Made by a program: the position numbers and the translations under genes
The notes under the pieces: generated by a model
Databases searched by the model: none
What the model was told of the DNA's origin: nothing
What the model saw: only the letters and a program-made list of their open reading frames with translations
Assembly (NCBI RefSeq): GCF_027667425.1
Contig: NZ_JAQEGR010000009.1
Span: forward strand, 1-64,000
Reading direction: 5' to 3'
Source: Fusicatenibacter saccharivorans
GTDB lineage: Bacteria > Bacillota > Clostridia > Lachnospirales > Lachnospiraceae
DNA length: 64,000 bases
Part shown: positions 43,763 through 52,672 of the stretch, one piece after another
How the letters are laid out: each line of letters begins with the position of its first letter
Numbering within the stretch: the stretch's first letter is position 1

Positions 43763-43823
43763 ACAGACAGAAAGAGCGGAACCCTGTTCAGAAGGGACAG
43801 AACAGACGGAAAGGGGAAGAGGA

Positions 43824-44261
43824 GTGGATAACAGAGAAATCATCAATGAGACACTGGTCCATCTGTTTCACGAGATACAAAAACTGGAAGAAGAGGCGAT
43901 CATCACCGAGGATTTCAAGGATCTGACGAACAACGATATGCACATCATAGAAGCCGTCGGCCTGGAGGGCGGCAATATGTCATCAATCGCGGCAAAGCTC
44001 GACATCACGGTCGGATCGCTGACAACGTCGATGAACAGTCTGGTGAAAAAAGGCTACACCGAGCGGGAGCGCAGCGAGAAGGACCGCCGGATCGTCTACA
44101 TCCACCTGACCGGAAAGGGACGGCAGGCATTCCATCATCACGCAAAATTCCACGAGCAGATGACGGATGCCGTGATGGCGGAACTCGGAGAAGAGGAAGT
44201 GCAGGTGCTCGGGAAAACGCTGAAAGCGCTGACGGACTTCTTTCGGTCGTATAAAAAATAG
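43824..44261 (+). CDS. MarR-family transcription regulator
   Basis: 145 residues. The winged helix includes MSSIAAKLDITVGSLTTSMN and wing RSEKDRRIVYIHLTGKGRQA. The start is GTG 43824 with GGGGAAGAGGA in front; the frame is open to 43728. The ITVGSLTTSMNSLVKKGY pattern resembles FabT-type regulators of fatty-acid synthesis, but no fab genes are in the window, so this is only a hint. It stands alone between two terminators. Confidence 0.88.
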   Translation: MDNREIINETLVHLFHEIQKLEEEAIITEDFKDLTNNDMHIIEAVGLEGGNMSSIAAKLDITVGSLTTSMNSLVKKGYTERERSEKDRRIVYIHLTGKGRQAFHHHAKFHEQMTDAVMAELGEEEVQVLGKTLKALTDFFRSYKK

Positions 44262-44265
44262 AAAC

Positions 44266-44327
44266 AAAAAGGCTTTTGCAGCCGGGACAGAATCAGAAAA
44301 ATCTGTCCGGTATGCAAAAGCCTTTTT
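44266..44327. terminator. Bidirectional terminator
   Basis: AAAAAGGCTTTTGCA pairs with TGCAAAAGCCTTTTT, with an inner GGACAGA/TCTGTCC stem. It separates marR from nth, which converge here. Confidence 0.93.
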
Positions 44328-44351
44328 CGCATGGAAACGCATAGAAAAATG

Positions 44352-44993
44352 CTATTTTTCTACGCCGTTCTTCTCACAGATATCCGCGAGCACACACCGT
44401 TCACAGTGCGGTGTCGTCCGCGCAGTACAGACCTCGCGTCCGTGCTCCACAAACCGGTGGCAGAGCGAGCTTCCTTCTTCCGGCGGCACAATTTTCCAGA
44501 GTGCCATCTCCACCTTCTTCGGATCCTTGCAGTCATGCACGAGCCCGATGCGGTTGCACAGTCGGATGCAGTGCGTATCCGTCACAATCGCAGGCTTTTT
44601 GAATACATCGCCCATAATCAGGTTCGCACTTTTCCGTCCCACGCCCGGGAGCTTCAAAAGTGCGTTAAAGTCATCCGGCACCTGGCTGTGGTACTCGTCG
44701 CGCAGCATGCGCATGCAGGCGTTGATGTCGCGTGCCTTGCTCTTTCCAAGACCGCACGGCCGCACAATTTCCTCGATTTCCTCCGGTGTCGCGTTTGCCA
44801 GCGCATCGATATCAGGATACTTTGCGTAGAGATCCTCCACCACAACATTGACCCGCGCATCGGTGCACTGTGCGGCCAGGCGGACACTGACGAGCAGCTT
44901 CCACGCCTGGTCATAGTCAAGCGTACAGTCGGCGTCAGGATATTCTTGTTTCAAACGTTCAATGACGGCAAGCGCCAGTTTTTCTTTTGTCAT
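44352..44993 (-). CDS. nth: Endonuclease III
   Basis: DNA glycosylase/AP lyase that removes oxidised pyrimidines. 213 residues. The helix-hairpin-helix LPGVGRKSANLIMG carries the catalytic Lys, VTDTHCIRL carries the catalytic Asp, and the C-terminal 4Fe-4S loop has four cysteines (VCTARTTPHCERCVLADIC). Ribosome site and start are close behind the AraC-family gene on the same strand (45 bases), so the pair may be co-transcribed. Confidence 0.95.
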   Translation of the reverse strand: MTKEKLALAVIERLKQEYPDADCTLDYDQAWKLLVSVRLAAQCTDARVNVVVEDLYAKYPDIDALANATPEEIEEIVRPCGLGKSKARDINACMRMLRDEYHSQVPDDFNALLKLPGVGRKSANLIMGDVFKKPAIVTDTHCIRLCNRIGLVHDCKDPKKVEMALWKIVPPEEGSSLCHRFVEHGREVCTARTTPHCERCVLADICEKNGVEK

Positions 44994-45038
44994 CGTGTTA
45001 AACTCCCATTCTCAAAGATATTAAAACAGCGAAAGCTA

Positions 45039-45914
45039 TCAGGATCCTTTCTCGCGTGCTGCCTTCCGAAGCTGCAGCGGCGTCGTGTGAAACCGCTCGC
45101 GGAAGAGGCGGTGAAATAGCTTATCGTTTGTAAAACCATGCTTTTCCGCGAGCGTGCCGACCGGCAGATCCGTGGCGATCAGGTCGCGGTAGATGCGGGA
45201 AAGACGGTAGGAATTCAAGTATTCCAGATACGTCGTTTCCATGTTCTGGCGGAAGAACCGGCAGAAATATTCCGGCTGCAGCGAGACAACATCGGCAGCC
45301 TCCTTCAGCGTAATCGGCCGCTGGTAATTTTCCTGCGTGTACGTCAGAATCGTATCGAGCCGTGTCTGCGTCCGGGAGCTCATCGGGTGGTGCGCAAGCG
45401 GGCTCTTCTCGGAAAATTTCGTGTAGAGCAGATCGAGAAACGTAAAAAGCTCCCGCTGGAACGTCAGCAGATAGCCGTCGGGCATTTCGTCATGAAGCTG
45501 CATCATCGAAAGCAGAAGACGCCGGAGCTGGCTGATATTTTTCTGCACTTCCGGATTCGTACTGTCGTAGTCAATCGAGAACCAGAGCTGTGACGGATCA
45601 GGCAGATAGTTCGCAAGGAACGCATCCGGAATCTGCATCAGAATCGAGCGGTTTCCCGTGGACGGACAGCGCGCCGTGTGGATACGCCCGGAATTGATCA
45701 GCAGAAATTGACCCGGAAGGACGGTCTTTGTGCGGTCCGAGAGCGTGACAATGGAGGAACCCTCCAGAATATAAATAATTTCCAGCGCGTCGTGCCAGTG
45801 CGGCGGCGAAAAACTGCCGAAATCGTCGGTTACACGAAATTCGATGCTGCGGTTCGGCTGCAGCGTGATGTGTTCCTGGCGTGTCTGGCGCGGCAGATGA
45901 TCTTTGCGTGGCAT
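45039..45914 (-). CDS. AraC-family transcription regulator
   Basis: 291 residues. N-terminal cupin domain (HWHDALEIIYILEGSSIVTL) for ligand sensing, C-terminal pair of HTH motifs (ITLKEAADVVSLQPEYFCRF and VGTLAEKHGFTNDKLFHRLF). AraC regulators of this layout control sugar or glycoside use in Lachnospiraceae. The GH31 genes lie 1.4 kb away on the other side of a MraY-like gene, so they are possible but unproven targets. Confidence 0.9.
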   Translation of the reverse strand: MPRKDHLPRQTRQEHITLQPNRSIEFRVTDDFGSFSPPHWHDALEIIYILEGSSIVTLSDRTKTVLPGQFLLINSGRIHTARCPSTGNRSILMQIPDAFLANYLPDPSQLWFSIDYDSTNPEVQKNISQLRRLLLSMMQLHDEMPDGYLLTFQRELFTFLDLLYTKFSEKSPLAHHPMSSRTQTRLDTILTYTQENYQRPITLKEAADVVSLQPEYFCRFFRQNMETTYLEYLNSYRLSRIYRDLIATDLPVGTLAEKHGFTNDKLFHRLFRERFHTTPLQLRKAAREKGS

Positions 45915-46002
45915 AAAAAACTCCTTTTTTGTTCAACTTAGTGTATCACTATCTTATCACGAAACCCCCGAATTGGGTATAGCAATTTTTGTATGAAGTT
46001 GT

Positions 46003-46008
46003 TATAAT
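46003..46008 (+). promoter_or_regulatory. Extended -10 promoter of MraY-like gene
   Basis: TG-T-TATAAT gives an extended -10 at 46003-46008; no convincing -35. About 70 bases before the gene. Confidence 0.5.
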
Positions 46009-46081
46009 AAATGAACACAAAGCCACGTCACATACGGCTTCGTGCAAACTCAATCTAAAGAAAAGTGAAGGAAGAAAACGT

Positions 46082-47032
46082 ATGTATCAAGTATGGAGTA
46101 ATTTTTTAAATCCCGGCCAGATCGCCATGCTGGGAATCGTGGTCACCTTTCTGCTGACCTTTCTGGCGTTAAAGCATCCATTTTCCTTTCTGCCGAGCGA
46201 TCACGGCAGAGAATTTGCCGTAAACGGCGGCCTCTCCCGCGGAAAACTGCGCGGCGTCGGCCTCGTGATCGTCATCTGTTTCCTGATCGGAAGCGTATTG
46301 TTCCTGCCTCTTGGCGCCGAGTATGTGATCTACGCGATCCTGCTCGTCTGCATCATGCTGAGCGGCTACCTCGATGATGCATCCGAAACCCCGTGGAGCG
46401 ATTACAAAAAAGGCGCGATTGACCTCGTCATCTCCATTGTGACCGTCATCACCTTTGTGAATTACAATTCCACCACGATCTACTTCGGAAGCATGTCCCT
46501 TACCATTCCGAAAGTGGTCTACATAATCCTCGGCATCATCCTGATCTGGATTTCGATCAACGTTACAAACTGTTCCGACGGTGTCGACGGACTCTGCGCG
46601 AGCCTTTCCTGCGTGGTCATCTTCGCGTTCAGTATGATTTTCCACGATGTCCTTGGAAGCTTCACCGTAGCCAATTACCTGTTCGTGGCAGCGCTTCTCG
46701 CGTACCTGTATTTCAATACCTCGCCGAGCAGCATGCTGATGGGCGACGCCGGTTCGAGAGCACTTGGCTTCTACATCGCCATCCTTGCCATGCAGTCCCG
46801 CCATCCGTTCTTATATCTGCTGATGGCAGGCGTGATGATCGTCGACGGAGGAATCGGCCTTGTCAAAGTATTTTTACTCCGTTTCCTGAAAATCGCGATC
46901 CTCAAAAATACAAGAACACCGCTGCATGACCATGTCCGCCTGAAATACAAATGGTCCGACAGTCAGGTTGTGATCCGCTTTGTGATCCTGCAGATCCTGC
47001 TGGCAGTTGTTGCCTATCTGATTGTGGCATAA
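46082..47032 (+). CDS. MraY/WecA-family phosphosugar transferase
   Basis: 316 residues with about ten membrane helices. It belongs to the polyprenyl-phosphate phospho-sugar transferases: GYLDDASETPWSDYKK (aspartates of the first catalytic motif), NCSDGVDGLCASL, GDAGSRALGF and PLHDHVRLKYKWSDSQVVIRF. The last motif resembles the MraY HHH-containing C-terminus, but the gene is isolated from any mur/dcw cluster, so it is a paralogue rather than the main MraY. The sugar substrate is unknown. The start at 46082 has GGAAG; the frame is open from 45989. Confidence 0.85.
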   Translation: MYQVWSNFLNPGQIAMLGIVVTFLLTFLALKHPFSFLPSDHGREFAVNGGLSRGKLRGVGLVIVICFLIGSVLFLPLGAEYVIYAILLVCIMLSGYLDDASETPWSDYKKGAIDLVISIVTVITFVNYNSTTIYFGSMSLTIPKVVYIILGIILIWISINVTNCSDGVDGLCASLSCVVIFAFSMIFHDVLGSFTVANYLFVAALLAYLYFNTSPSSMLMGDAGSRALGFYIAILAMQSRHPFLYLLMAGVMIVDGGIGLVKVFLLRFLKIAILKNTRTPLHDHVRLKYKWSDSQVVIRFVILQILLAVVAYLIVA

Positions 47033-47055
47033 AGAAAAAACAAAAGAAGAAAGAT

Positions 47056-47125
47056 GGGAGTGTGTCCCGGCAAAAGTAATTGGAAATGCAACAGGATACT
47101 TTTGCGGGACACACTCCCGTTTTGC
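47056..47125. terminator. Long hairpin terminator
   Basis: GGGAGTGTGTCCCGGCAAAAGTA pairs over about 22 bases with TACTTTTGCGGGACACACTCCC across a loop of about 18 bases, followed by GTTTTG. The stem is unusually long. Confidence 0.85.
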
Positions 47126-47200
47126 ATATTGGAACCAGAAAAAGGTTCAAACCGGAAAAAAGATAATATCGCCGTATTTTTTCACAGAATCCTCCCTGTT

Positions 47201-47230
47201 TTCGACAGGAAAAGTGTGGTAGGATAAAAT
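47201..47230 (+). promoter_or_regulatory. Candidate promoter and leader of GH31 genes
   Basis: TTCGAC (47201-47206), 18 bases, TAAAAT (47225-47230). The leader contains an inverted repeat GCCTGAAACAG (47246-47256) / CTGTTTCGGGC (47299-47309) that encloses a second small hairpin. The 300-base gap before the gene holds nothing else that I can identify. Confidence 0.45.
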
Positions 47231-47335
47231 TACCAAAAAACGTCAGCCTGAAACAGGAATTCTGTAAAAAATGATGAAAAGAGAGTGCTTTTCATCCTCT
47301 GTTTCGGGCGCATCAAATCAGGAGGTAATGAAAAG

Positions 47336-49654
47336 ATGAAATTCACAGAAGGTTACTGGCTTCCGAGTGAAAAAGCAAATGCATCCCATGCAATGCAGGC
47401 TTATGAAGTAGAGCAGATTCCAGGCGGTATGCGTATCCTGGCTACCACACGTCCGATCGAGCACAGAGGCATGACCCTGAACCTGCCGACCATCACCGTT
47501 GAGTTCGTAGCACATACACCGGACACCATCTCCATGGAGGCATGGCACTACGAAGCCTACGACAACAAAGTTCCGTCCTTCGACAAAACAGAGAGCGTAT
47601 ACGAGGACGTAACTGTAACGATCAACGAGGATGAGGCAGTTCTTGATACCGGAAGCGTACAGGTCCGCGTACAGAGAAAAGGTGTCTTTGCTTACACCTT
47701 CGAGGCAGATGGAAAAGTTCTGACCGGAAGCGGCTTCCGCAACCTTTCCTATATCAGATGGGACCGTCAGCAGAGCACCATGCTGCCAGCCCAGAATTAC
47801 ATGACCGAAAAATATCAGCCATATATGGTAAGCGAGCTCTCCCTTGGCGTCGGCGAGTGCGTATACGGCCTTGGCGAGAGATTTACTCCATTCGTAAAAA
47901 ACGGACAGGTTGTAGACACCTGGAACGAGGACGGCGGTACGGCATCCGAAATCGGCTACAAATGCGTACCGTTCTACATGACAAACAACGGCTACGGTAT
48001 TCTCGTTGACAGTACCGACAACGTTTCTTTCGAAGTAGCAAGTGAAAAAGTAGAGTATGTCGGCTTCTCCGTACCGGGCGAAAGAATCAAATACTATCTG
48101 TTCCACGGACCGTCACCGAAGAAGATCATGAACGAGTACACCGCGCTGACCGGACGCCCGGCACTTCCTCCGGCGTGGTCCTTTGGTCTGTGGCTGTCCA
48201 CATCCTTTACCACAAACTACGACGAAGAGACTACCACATCCTTCATCGAGGGAATGGAAAAGAGAAATATTCCGCTGAGCGTTTTCCACTTCGACTGCTT
48301 CTGGATGCACGAATTCCACTGGTGCGATTTTGAGTGGGACAAGAAATGCTTCCCGGATATTCGCGCAACCTTAAAGAAATATCACGACAAAGGTCTTCAC
48401 ATCTGTGCATGGATCAACCCGTATATTGCACAGGGAACCGCATTCTTCAAAGAAGGCGCTGCAAACGGCTATCTGCTGCAGAGAGCAGACGGAAAAGGCG
48501 TATGGCAGACCGACAACTGGCAGGCAGGTATGGGCCTTGTGGACTTTACCAACCCGGATGCGGTTAAATGGTATACCGATAAACTGAGAACTGTTCTGGA
48601 CTGCGGCGTAGACTGCTTTAAGACCGACTTCGGCGAGAGAATCCCGGTTGACGTTGTTTACCACGACGGAAGCGATCCGCAGGCAATGCACAACTACTAT
48701 ACATACCTGTACAACCAGGCAGTATTCAGCCTGTTAAAAGAAGTAAAAGGTGAGAACGAGGCAGTTCTGTTTGCAAGAAGTGCAACAGCAGGAAGCCAGA
48801 AATTCCCGGTACACTGGGGCGGCGACTGCTCTGCAAACTATCCGTCCATGGCAGAAACGCTGCGCGGCGGCCTTTCCTTCGCCATGAGCGGCTTCTCCTT
48901 CTGGAGCCATGATATCTCCGGATTCGAGAGCACCGCAACACCGGATCTGTACAAGAGATGGTGCGCATTTGGACTGATGTCTACCCACAGCCGTCTGCAC
49001 GGATCCACAAGCTACCGTGTGCCGTGGCTGTTCGACGAAGAGTCCTGCGACGTAGTAAAATTCTTCACCAACCTGAAATGCTCGCTGATGCCGTACATTT
49101 TCCAGAAATCTGTAGAGGCACACGAGGAAGGAACCCCGGTAATGCGCCCGATGGTATTCGAGTTCATGAACGACCCGGCCGTTCCGTATCTGGATCAGCA
49201 GTACATGTTAGGTGATGCCCTTATGGTTGCACCGGTATTCCGCGAGGATAAAGTTGCACAGTACTACCTGCCGGAAGGCACCTGGACTGAGCTTCTGACC
49301 GGCGAGACAAAAGAGGGCGGAAGATGGTATCAGGGAACCTACGACTACTTCTCCATGCCGCTGTATGTAAGAGAGAACAGCATCGTAGTAAGAGGAAACT
49401 GCGACACCAAACCGGATTACGACTACGCTGACCACGCAACTGTTTGCGTATATCAGTTAAAAGACGCAGCCGAGACAAAAGTTCCGGATATCCACGGAAA
49501 CAATGTATTCACCGTAAAAGCAGTGAAAGACGGCGACACAGTGAAAGTATCCGTAGAAGGTGCACATACGGAACTCAAAGTAGAAGTATTCGTCGGAAAC
49601 GAGAAGAAAGAAGCTGTACTCGCAGCAGATGCGAACGAAGTTGTTGTTGCATAA
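47336..49654 (+). CDS. yicI: Alpha-xylosidase, GH31 (YicI type)
   Basis: 772 residues, exactly the length of E. coli YicI. GH31 (beta/alpha)8 barrel: nucleophile Asp431 in FKTDFGERIP and acid/base Asp497 in HWGGDC, each offset by 15 from YicI Asp416 and Asp482. KTDFGERIP is the alpha-xylosidase-specific motif. It removes alpha-xylose from xyloglucan-type oligosaccharides. No signal peptide, so it works in the cytoplasm after uptake. AGGAGG precedes the ATG at 47336; the frame is open from 47285. Codons are strongly biased toward the abundant set, which suggests high expression. Confidence 0.95.
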   Translation: MKFTEGYWLPSEKANASHAMQAYEVEQIPGGMRILATTRPIEHRGMTLNLPTITVEFVAHTPDTISMEAWHYEAYDNKVPSFDKTESVYEDVTVTINEDEAVLDTGSVQVRVQRKGVFAYTFEADGKVLTGSGFRNLSYIRWDRQQSTMLPAQNYMTEKYQPYMVSELSLGVGECVYGLGERFTPFVKNGQVVDTWNEDGGTASEIGYKCVPFYMTNNGYGILVDSTDNVSFEVASEKVEYVGFSVPGERIKYYLFHGPSPKKIMNEYTALTGRPALPPAWSFGLWLSTSFTTNYDEETTTSFIEGMEKRNIPLSVFHFDCFWMHEFHWCDFEWDKKCFPDIRATLKKYHDKGLHICAWINPYIAQGTAFFKEGAANGYLLQRADGKGVWQTDNWQAGMGLVDFTNPDAVKWYTDKLRTVLDCGVDCFKTDFGERIPVDVVYHDGSDPQAMHNYYTYLYNQAVFSLLKEVKGENEAVLFARSATAGSQKFPVHWGGDCSANYPSMAETLRGGLSFAMSGFSFWSHDISGFESTATPDLYKRWCAFGLMSTHSRLHGSTSYRVPWLFDEESCDVVKFFTNLKCSLMPYIFQKSVEAHEEGTPVMRPMVFEFMNDPAVPYLDQQYMLGDALMVAPVFREDKVAQYYLPEGTWTELLTGETKEGGRWYQGTYDYFSMPLYVRENSIVVRGNCDTKPDYDYADHATVCVYQLKDAAETKVPDIHGNNVFTVKAVKDGDTVKVSVEGAHTELKVEVFVGNEKKEAVLAADANEVVVA

Positions 49655-49675
49655 GCATCGGAATGTAAGAATATA

Positions 49676-49718
49676 GGGAGAGGCACGGAAAAGCAAATTG
49701 TTCTGTGACCTCTCTTTT
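49676..49718 (+). other. Hairpin between the two GH31 genes
   Basis: GGGAGAGGCAC pairs with GTGACCTCTC, followed by TTTTC. It may be a partial terminator or a processing site that adjusts the amount of the second enzyme. Confidence 0.45.
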
Positions 49719-49738
49719 CAAAAAAGGAGAATAAAACA

Positions 49739-51766
49739 ATGCGTTTTCAGACAAAAAATGGTGTGTTAATTGCACAGGCAAACGGAGAAACACTGCGGAT
49801 TGAGCCGTGGGGAAAAGATTCCTTACGTGTCCGCGCAACCATGCTTCCAGAATTTTCCGGAAAAGACTGGGCGCTGACCGAAGTGCCGGAAAAAACAGAG
49901 GCAAAAGCAGAGCAGTTTGAGGTCGATCATCTGGAAATCGACGGATCGATGGGAAAAAGAACCAGCGCATCCATCACCAATGGAAAAATCCGTGCTGTGG
50001 TCAACTTTGCAGGAGTTATCACCTTCTACAAAGAAGAACAGGAAATTTTAAGAGAATATCACCGTTGCTACGACGGAACGATCAGCAAAGAGAGCCGCTG
50101 CTTAAAAACGGTCAACCGTGAGTGGAAAGGTGTGATCGGCGGAAGCGAATACAGCCTGAACCTGAAATTTGAGAGCAACGACGAAGAGAAGATTTTCGGA
50201 ATGGGCCAGTATCAGCAGAAATACATGGATCTGAAGGGATGCACCCTGGAGCTGGCGCAGCGGAACTCCCAGATCAGCGTACCATTCGCCGTATCCAGCT
50301 TAGGATATGGTATGCTGTGGAACAATCCGGCTGTCGGACAGGTAACCTTCGGAAAGAACTACACCGAATGGACTGCACGCTCGACCAAAGATATGGACTA
50401 CTGGCTGACCGCAGCCGATACACCGAAAGAGATCCTGGAAAATTACACCGCAGTGACCGGCCGCGCGCCGAAATTCCCGGAGGACCGTATGGGCCTGTGG
50501 CAGTGCAAGCTGCGCTACCGTACGCAGGAGGAAGTGCTTGAAGTGGCACGCCGCTACCAGAAGGAAGGCATCAAAATCGATCAGATTGTCATCGATTTCT
50601 TCCACTGGACCGTACAGGGCGACTGGAAATTCGATGAAAAATACTGGCCGGATCCAAAAGCCATGGTGGACGAACTGCATTCCATGGGAATCAAAGTTAT
50701 CGTTTCCGTATGGCCAAGCGTAGACCGGAAGAGCGAGAACTTCTGGCCGATGCTGGACCGCGGCCTGCTGATTAAAACAGAGCGCGGCGCCCTGCAGACG
50801 TATGATTTCCAGGGGGACTGCGTGGAAATCGATGTGTTCAACCCGGAAACCAGAAAATACGTCTGGGAAGTCTGCAAGAAAAACTATTATGATTTTGGAA
50901 TCGATGCCTTCTGGCTGGACAACTCAGAACCGGATTTCGGCGTTTACGATTTCGATCATTACCGCTATATCGACGGACCGGCTCTTTCCTGCAGCAATAT
51001 CTATCCGCAGCTGTACAGCCGTGTCTTCTATGACGGCATGAAAGCAGAAGGAGAAGAAAATATTGTAAACCTGCTTCGCTGCGCCTGGGCCGGAAGTCAG
51101 AAATACGGAAATGTTGTATGGTCCGGCGATGTGCCGAGTACCTTTGAAGCCTTCTATGATCAGCTCCAGGCCGGCCTTAATATGGGTCTTGCCGGCATTC
51201 CGTGGTGGACAACCGATATCGGCGGCTTTATGACAGATGATGTCAATGACCCGGATTTCCAGCAGCTTCTGATCCGATGGTATGAGTTTGCCGTTTACTC
51301 TGCTGTTCTCCGTATGCACGGCGACCGCGGACCGCACAACATTCCACCGCTCGATGACCGTGACTTTGGCGGCGGCTATCTGTATACCGGCCAGTCCAAT
51401 GAATTGTGGAGCTATGGAGAAGAAAATTACCGGATCATGAAGAAATATTACGACATCCGCATCAGCATGCACGATTACATCAAACAGCTGTATGACGAGG
51501 CATCCGAAAACGGTTCTCCGCTGATCCGTACCATGTTCTATGAGTTCCCGGATGACAAAAAATGCTGGGAGCTGCAGGATCAGTATATGTTCGGAAGCGA
51601 ATACCTGGTAGCGCCGATTTTCCATCTGAACGAGTTTGAGCGTGAAGTATATCTTCCGGAAGGACGCTGGGAAGACACCAGAGACGGAAAAGTGTACGAA
51701 GGCGGACAGACTATCCGTGCCGCTGCACCGATCGATTCGATTCCGGTATTTAAGAAAATGGCATAA
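49739..51766 (+). CDS. GH31 glycosidase, second copy
   Basis: 675 residues. GH31 barrel with nucleophile Asp394 (FWLDNSEPDFG) and acid/base Asp464 (WSGDVPSTFEAF). The WLDNSEPD nucleophile motif resembles the WLDATEPE type of alpha-xylosidases and related alpha-glucosidases that act on longer xyloglucan substrates. It has no signal peptide and an N-terminal beta-sandwich domain. AAAGGAG precedes the ATG; it lies 84 bases after yicI, probably in the same operon. Substrate may differ from YicI. Confidence 0.92.
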   Translation: MRFQTKNGVLIAQANGETLRIEPWGKDSLRVRATMLPEFSGKDWALTEVPEKTEAKAEQFEVDHLEIDGSMGKRTSASITNGKIRAVVNFAGVITFYKEEQEILREYHRCYDGTISKESRCLKTVNREWKGVIGGSEYSLNLKFESNDEEKIFGMGQYQQKYMDLKGCTLELAQRNSQISVPFAVSSLGYGMLWNNPAVGQVTFGKNYTEWTARSTKDMDYWLTAADTPKEILENYTAVTGRAPKFPEDRMGLWQCKLRYRTQEEVLEVARRYQKEGIKIDQIVIDFFHWTVQGDWKFDEKYWPDPKAMVDELHSMGIKVIVSVWPSVDRKSENFWPMLDRGLLIKTERGALQTYDFQGDCVEIDVFNPETRKYVWEVCKKNYYDFGIDAFWLDNSEPDFGVYDFDHYRYIDGPALSCSNIYPQLYSRVFYDGMKAEGEENIVNLLRCAWAGSQKYGNVVWSGDVPSTFEAFYDQLQAGLNMGLAGIPWWTTDIGGFMTDDVNDPDFQQLLIRWYEFAVYSAVLRMHGDRGPHNIPPLDDRDFGGGYLYTGQSNELWSYGEENYRIMKKYYDIRISMHDYIKQLYDEASENGSPLIRTMFYEFPDDKKCWELQDQYMFGSEYLVAPIFHLNEFEREVYLPEGRWEDTRDGKVYEGGQTIRAAAPIDSIPVFKKMA

Positions 51767-51784
51767 GATCGTGTAAAAAGGTCA

Positions 51785-51845
51785 AAAAAGAAAACAGTAC
51801 AGAAGACACACACAGCGTGGGGACTTTTCTGTACTGTTTTCTTTT
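51785..51845. terminator. Bidirectional terminator
   Basis: AAAAAGAAAACAGTACAGAA pairs with TTCTGTACTGTTTTCTTTT. It ends the GH31 operon on one side and the HipA-like operon on the other. Confidence 0.9.
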
Positions 51846-51850
51846 CGACT

Positions 51851-52672
51851 CTAACTGCGCATCAGATATCCATATTTGCGCATCTGTCGGCGTATGATTT
51901 GCTCAACACGCTGGCGGATTTCCAGAGGGTAGTAATCGGCCAGAGAAGCCAGTTCCGTGCAGACATCTTTTGGCGTAAAGGAAAAGTGAAGCTGGATACC
52001 GTATAATTCCTCCGCAGCATCCAGCTGTGTATCAAAATCAGAGCTGAAAGGTTTGGCTTCGATGCGTTCTATACAGACATCCATCGGCAGATCCAGAGGA
52101 TAGTCATTGCTAATGTCTGCAAACAGGCATAAACCCTGATCGAATAGAGGACTTGGAGAATATTGCTCTGTTTCTGTATCATATAGAACAGCGATGTTGT
52201 TGGTGTGCCGGTCTTCGTTTAGAAAGAAGGCATCAATTTCCAGCATAGCGGTCAGATATGCACCGAAATTCTGAATTCCCGTCATGTGTTCCATCTGATC
52301 TGCCAGAAAACGAATGCGTTCCGCCGGTTCTGAAAAAGCAGCAAGCGTGATTGCCAGACTGTCTCCGGTATTCTGGCGGTACAGTTTTTCCAATGGGATC
52401 AGCATCTGATTTGCTTTTAGAAAATCAGGACTGGAACAGCCACTGCGGAGAGTGCCGCGGTATGCAATCCGAACAGGCTGATACAGGACAAACGGATGGG
52501 AAAGAGTGCTTTTTTGCAGTAAATGAGACACCAGTGTCTCCGAGAGTCCCTCATATCCCATATAGTCGGATTTGTACCAGATATTACCGATTTTCCACTT
52601 GAGCTGGTCCCCTTTTGAGGTGTGATCTGTTTTTTTGACAGGCAGCTGATGATCAAGACGGATCTGTTCCAT
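51851..52672 (-). CDS. HipA-like (CtkA-type) kinase
   Basis: 273 residues. Kinase-like landmarks: WYKSD with the putative ATP lysine (Lys34), the catalytic loop FLNEDRHTNN (Asn152 to Asn159) and the metal-binding LFDQG (Asp178). These are the HipA/CtkA-type signatures NxDRHxxN and FDxG. There is no HipA N-subdomain and no HTH, both of which may be supplied by the partner gene, whose end overlaps this start by 20 bases. Members of this superfamily phosphorylate translation factors in toxin-antitoxin modules. Its substrate cannot be inferred from sequence. Confidence 0.8.
   Translation of the reverse strand: MEQIRLDHQLPVKKTDHTSKGDQLKWKIGNIWYKSDYMGYEGLSETLVSHLLQKSTLSHPFVLYQPVRIAYRGTLRSGCSSPDFLKANQMLIPLEKLYRQNTGDSLAITLAAFSEPAERIRFLADQMEHMTGIQNFGAYLTAMLEIDAFFLNEDRHTNNIAVLYDTETEQYSPSPLFDQGLCLFADISNDYPLDLPMDVCIERIEAKPFSSDFDTQLDAAEELYGIQLHFSFTPKDVCTELASLADYYPLEIRQRVEQIIRRQMRKYGYLMRS

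Noticed and set aside
44331..45119. 262-codon plus-strand ORF antisense to nth
   Set aside because: Nth motifs on the minus strand are complete; the plus frame has no motif and no ribosome site.
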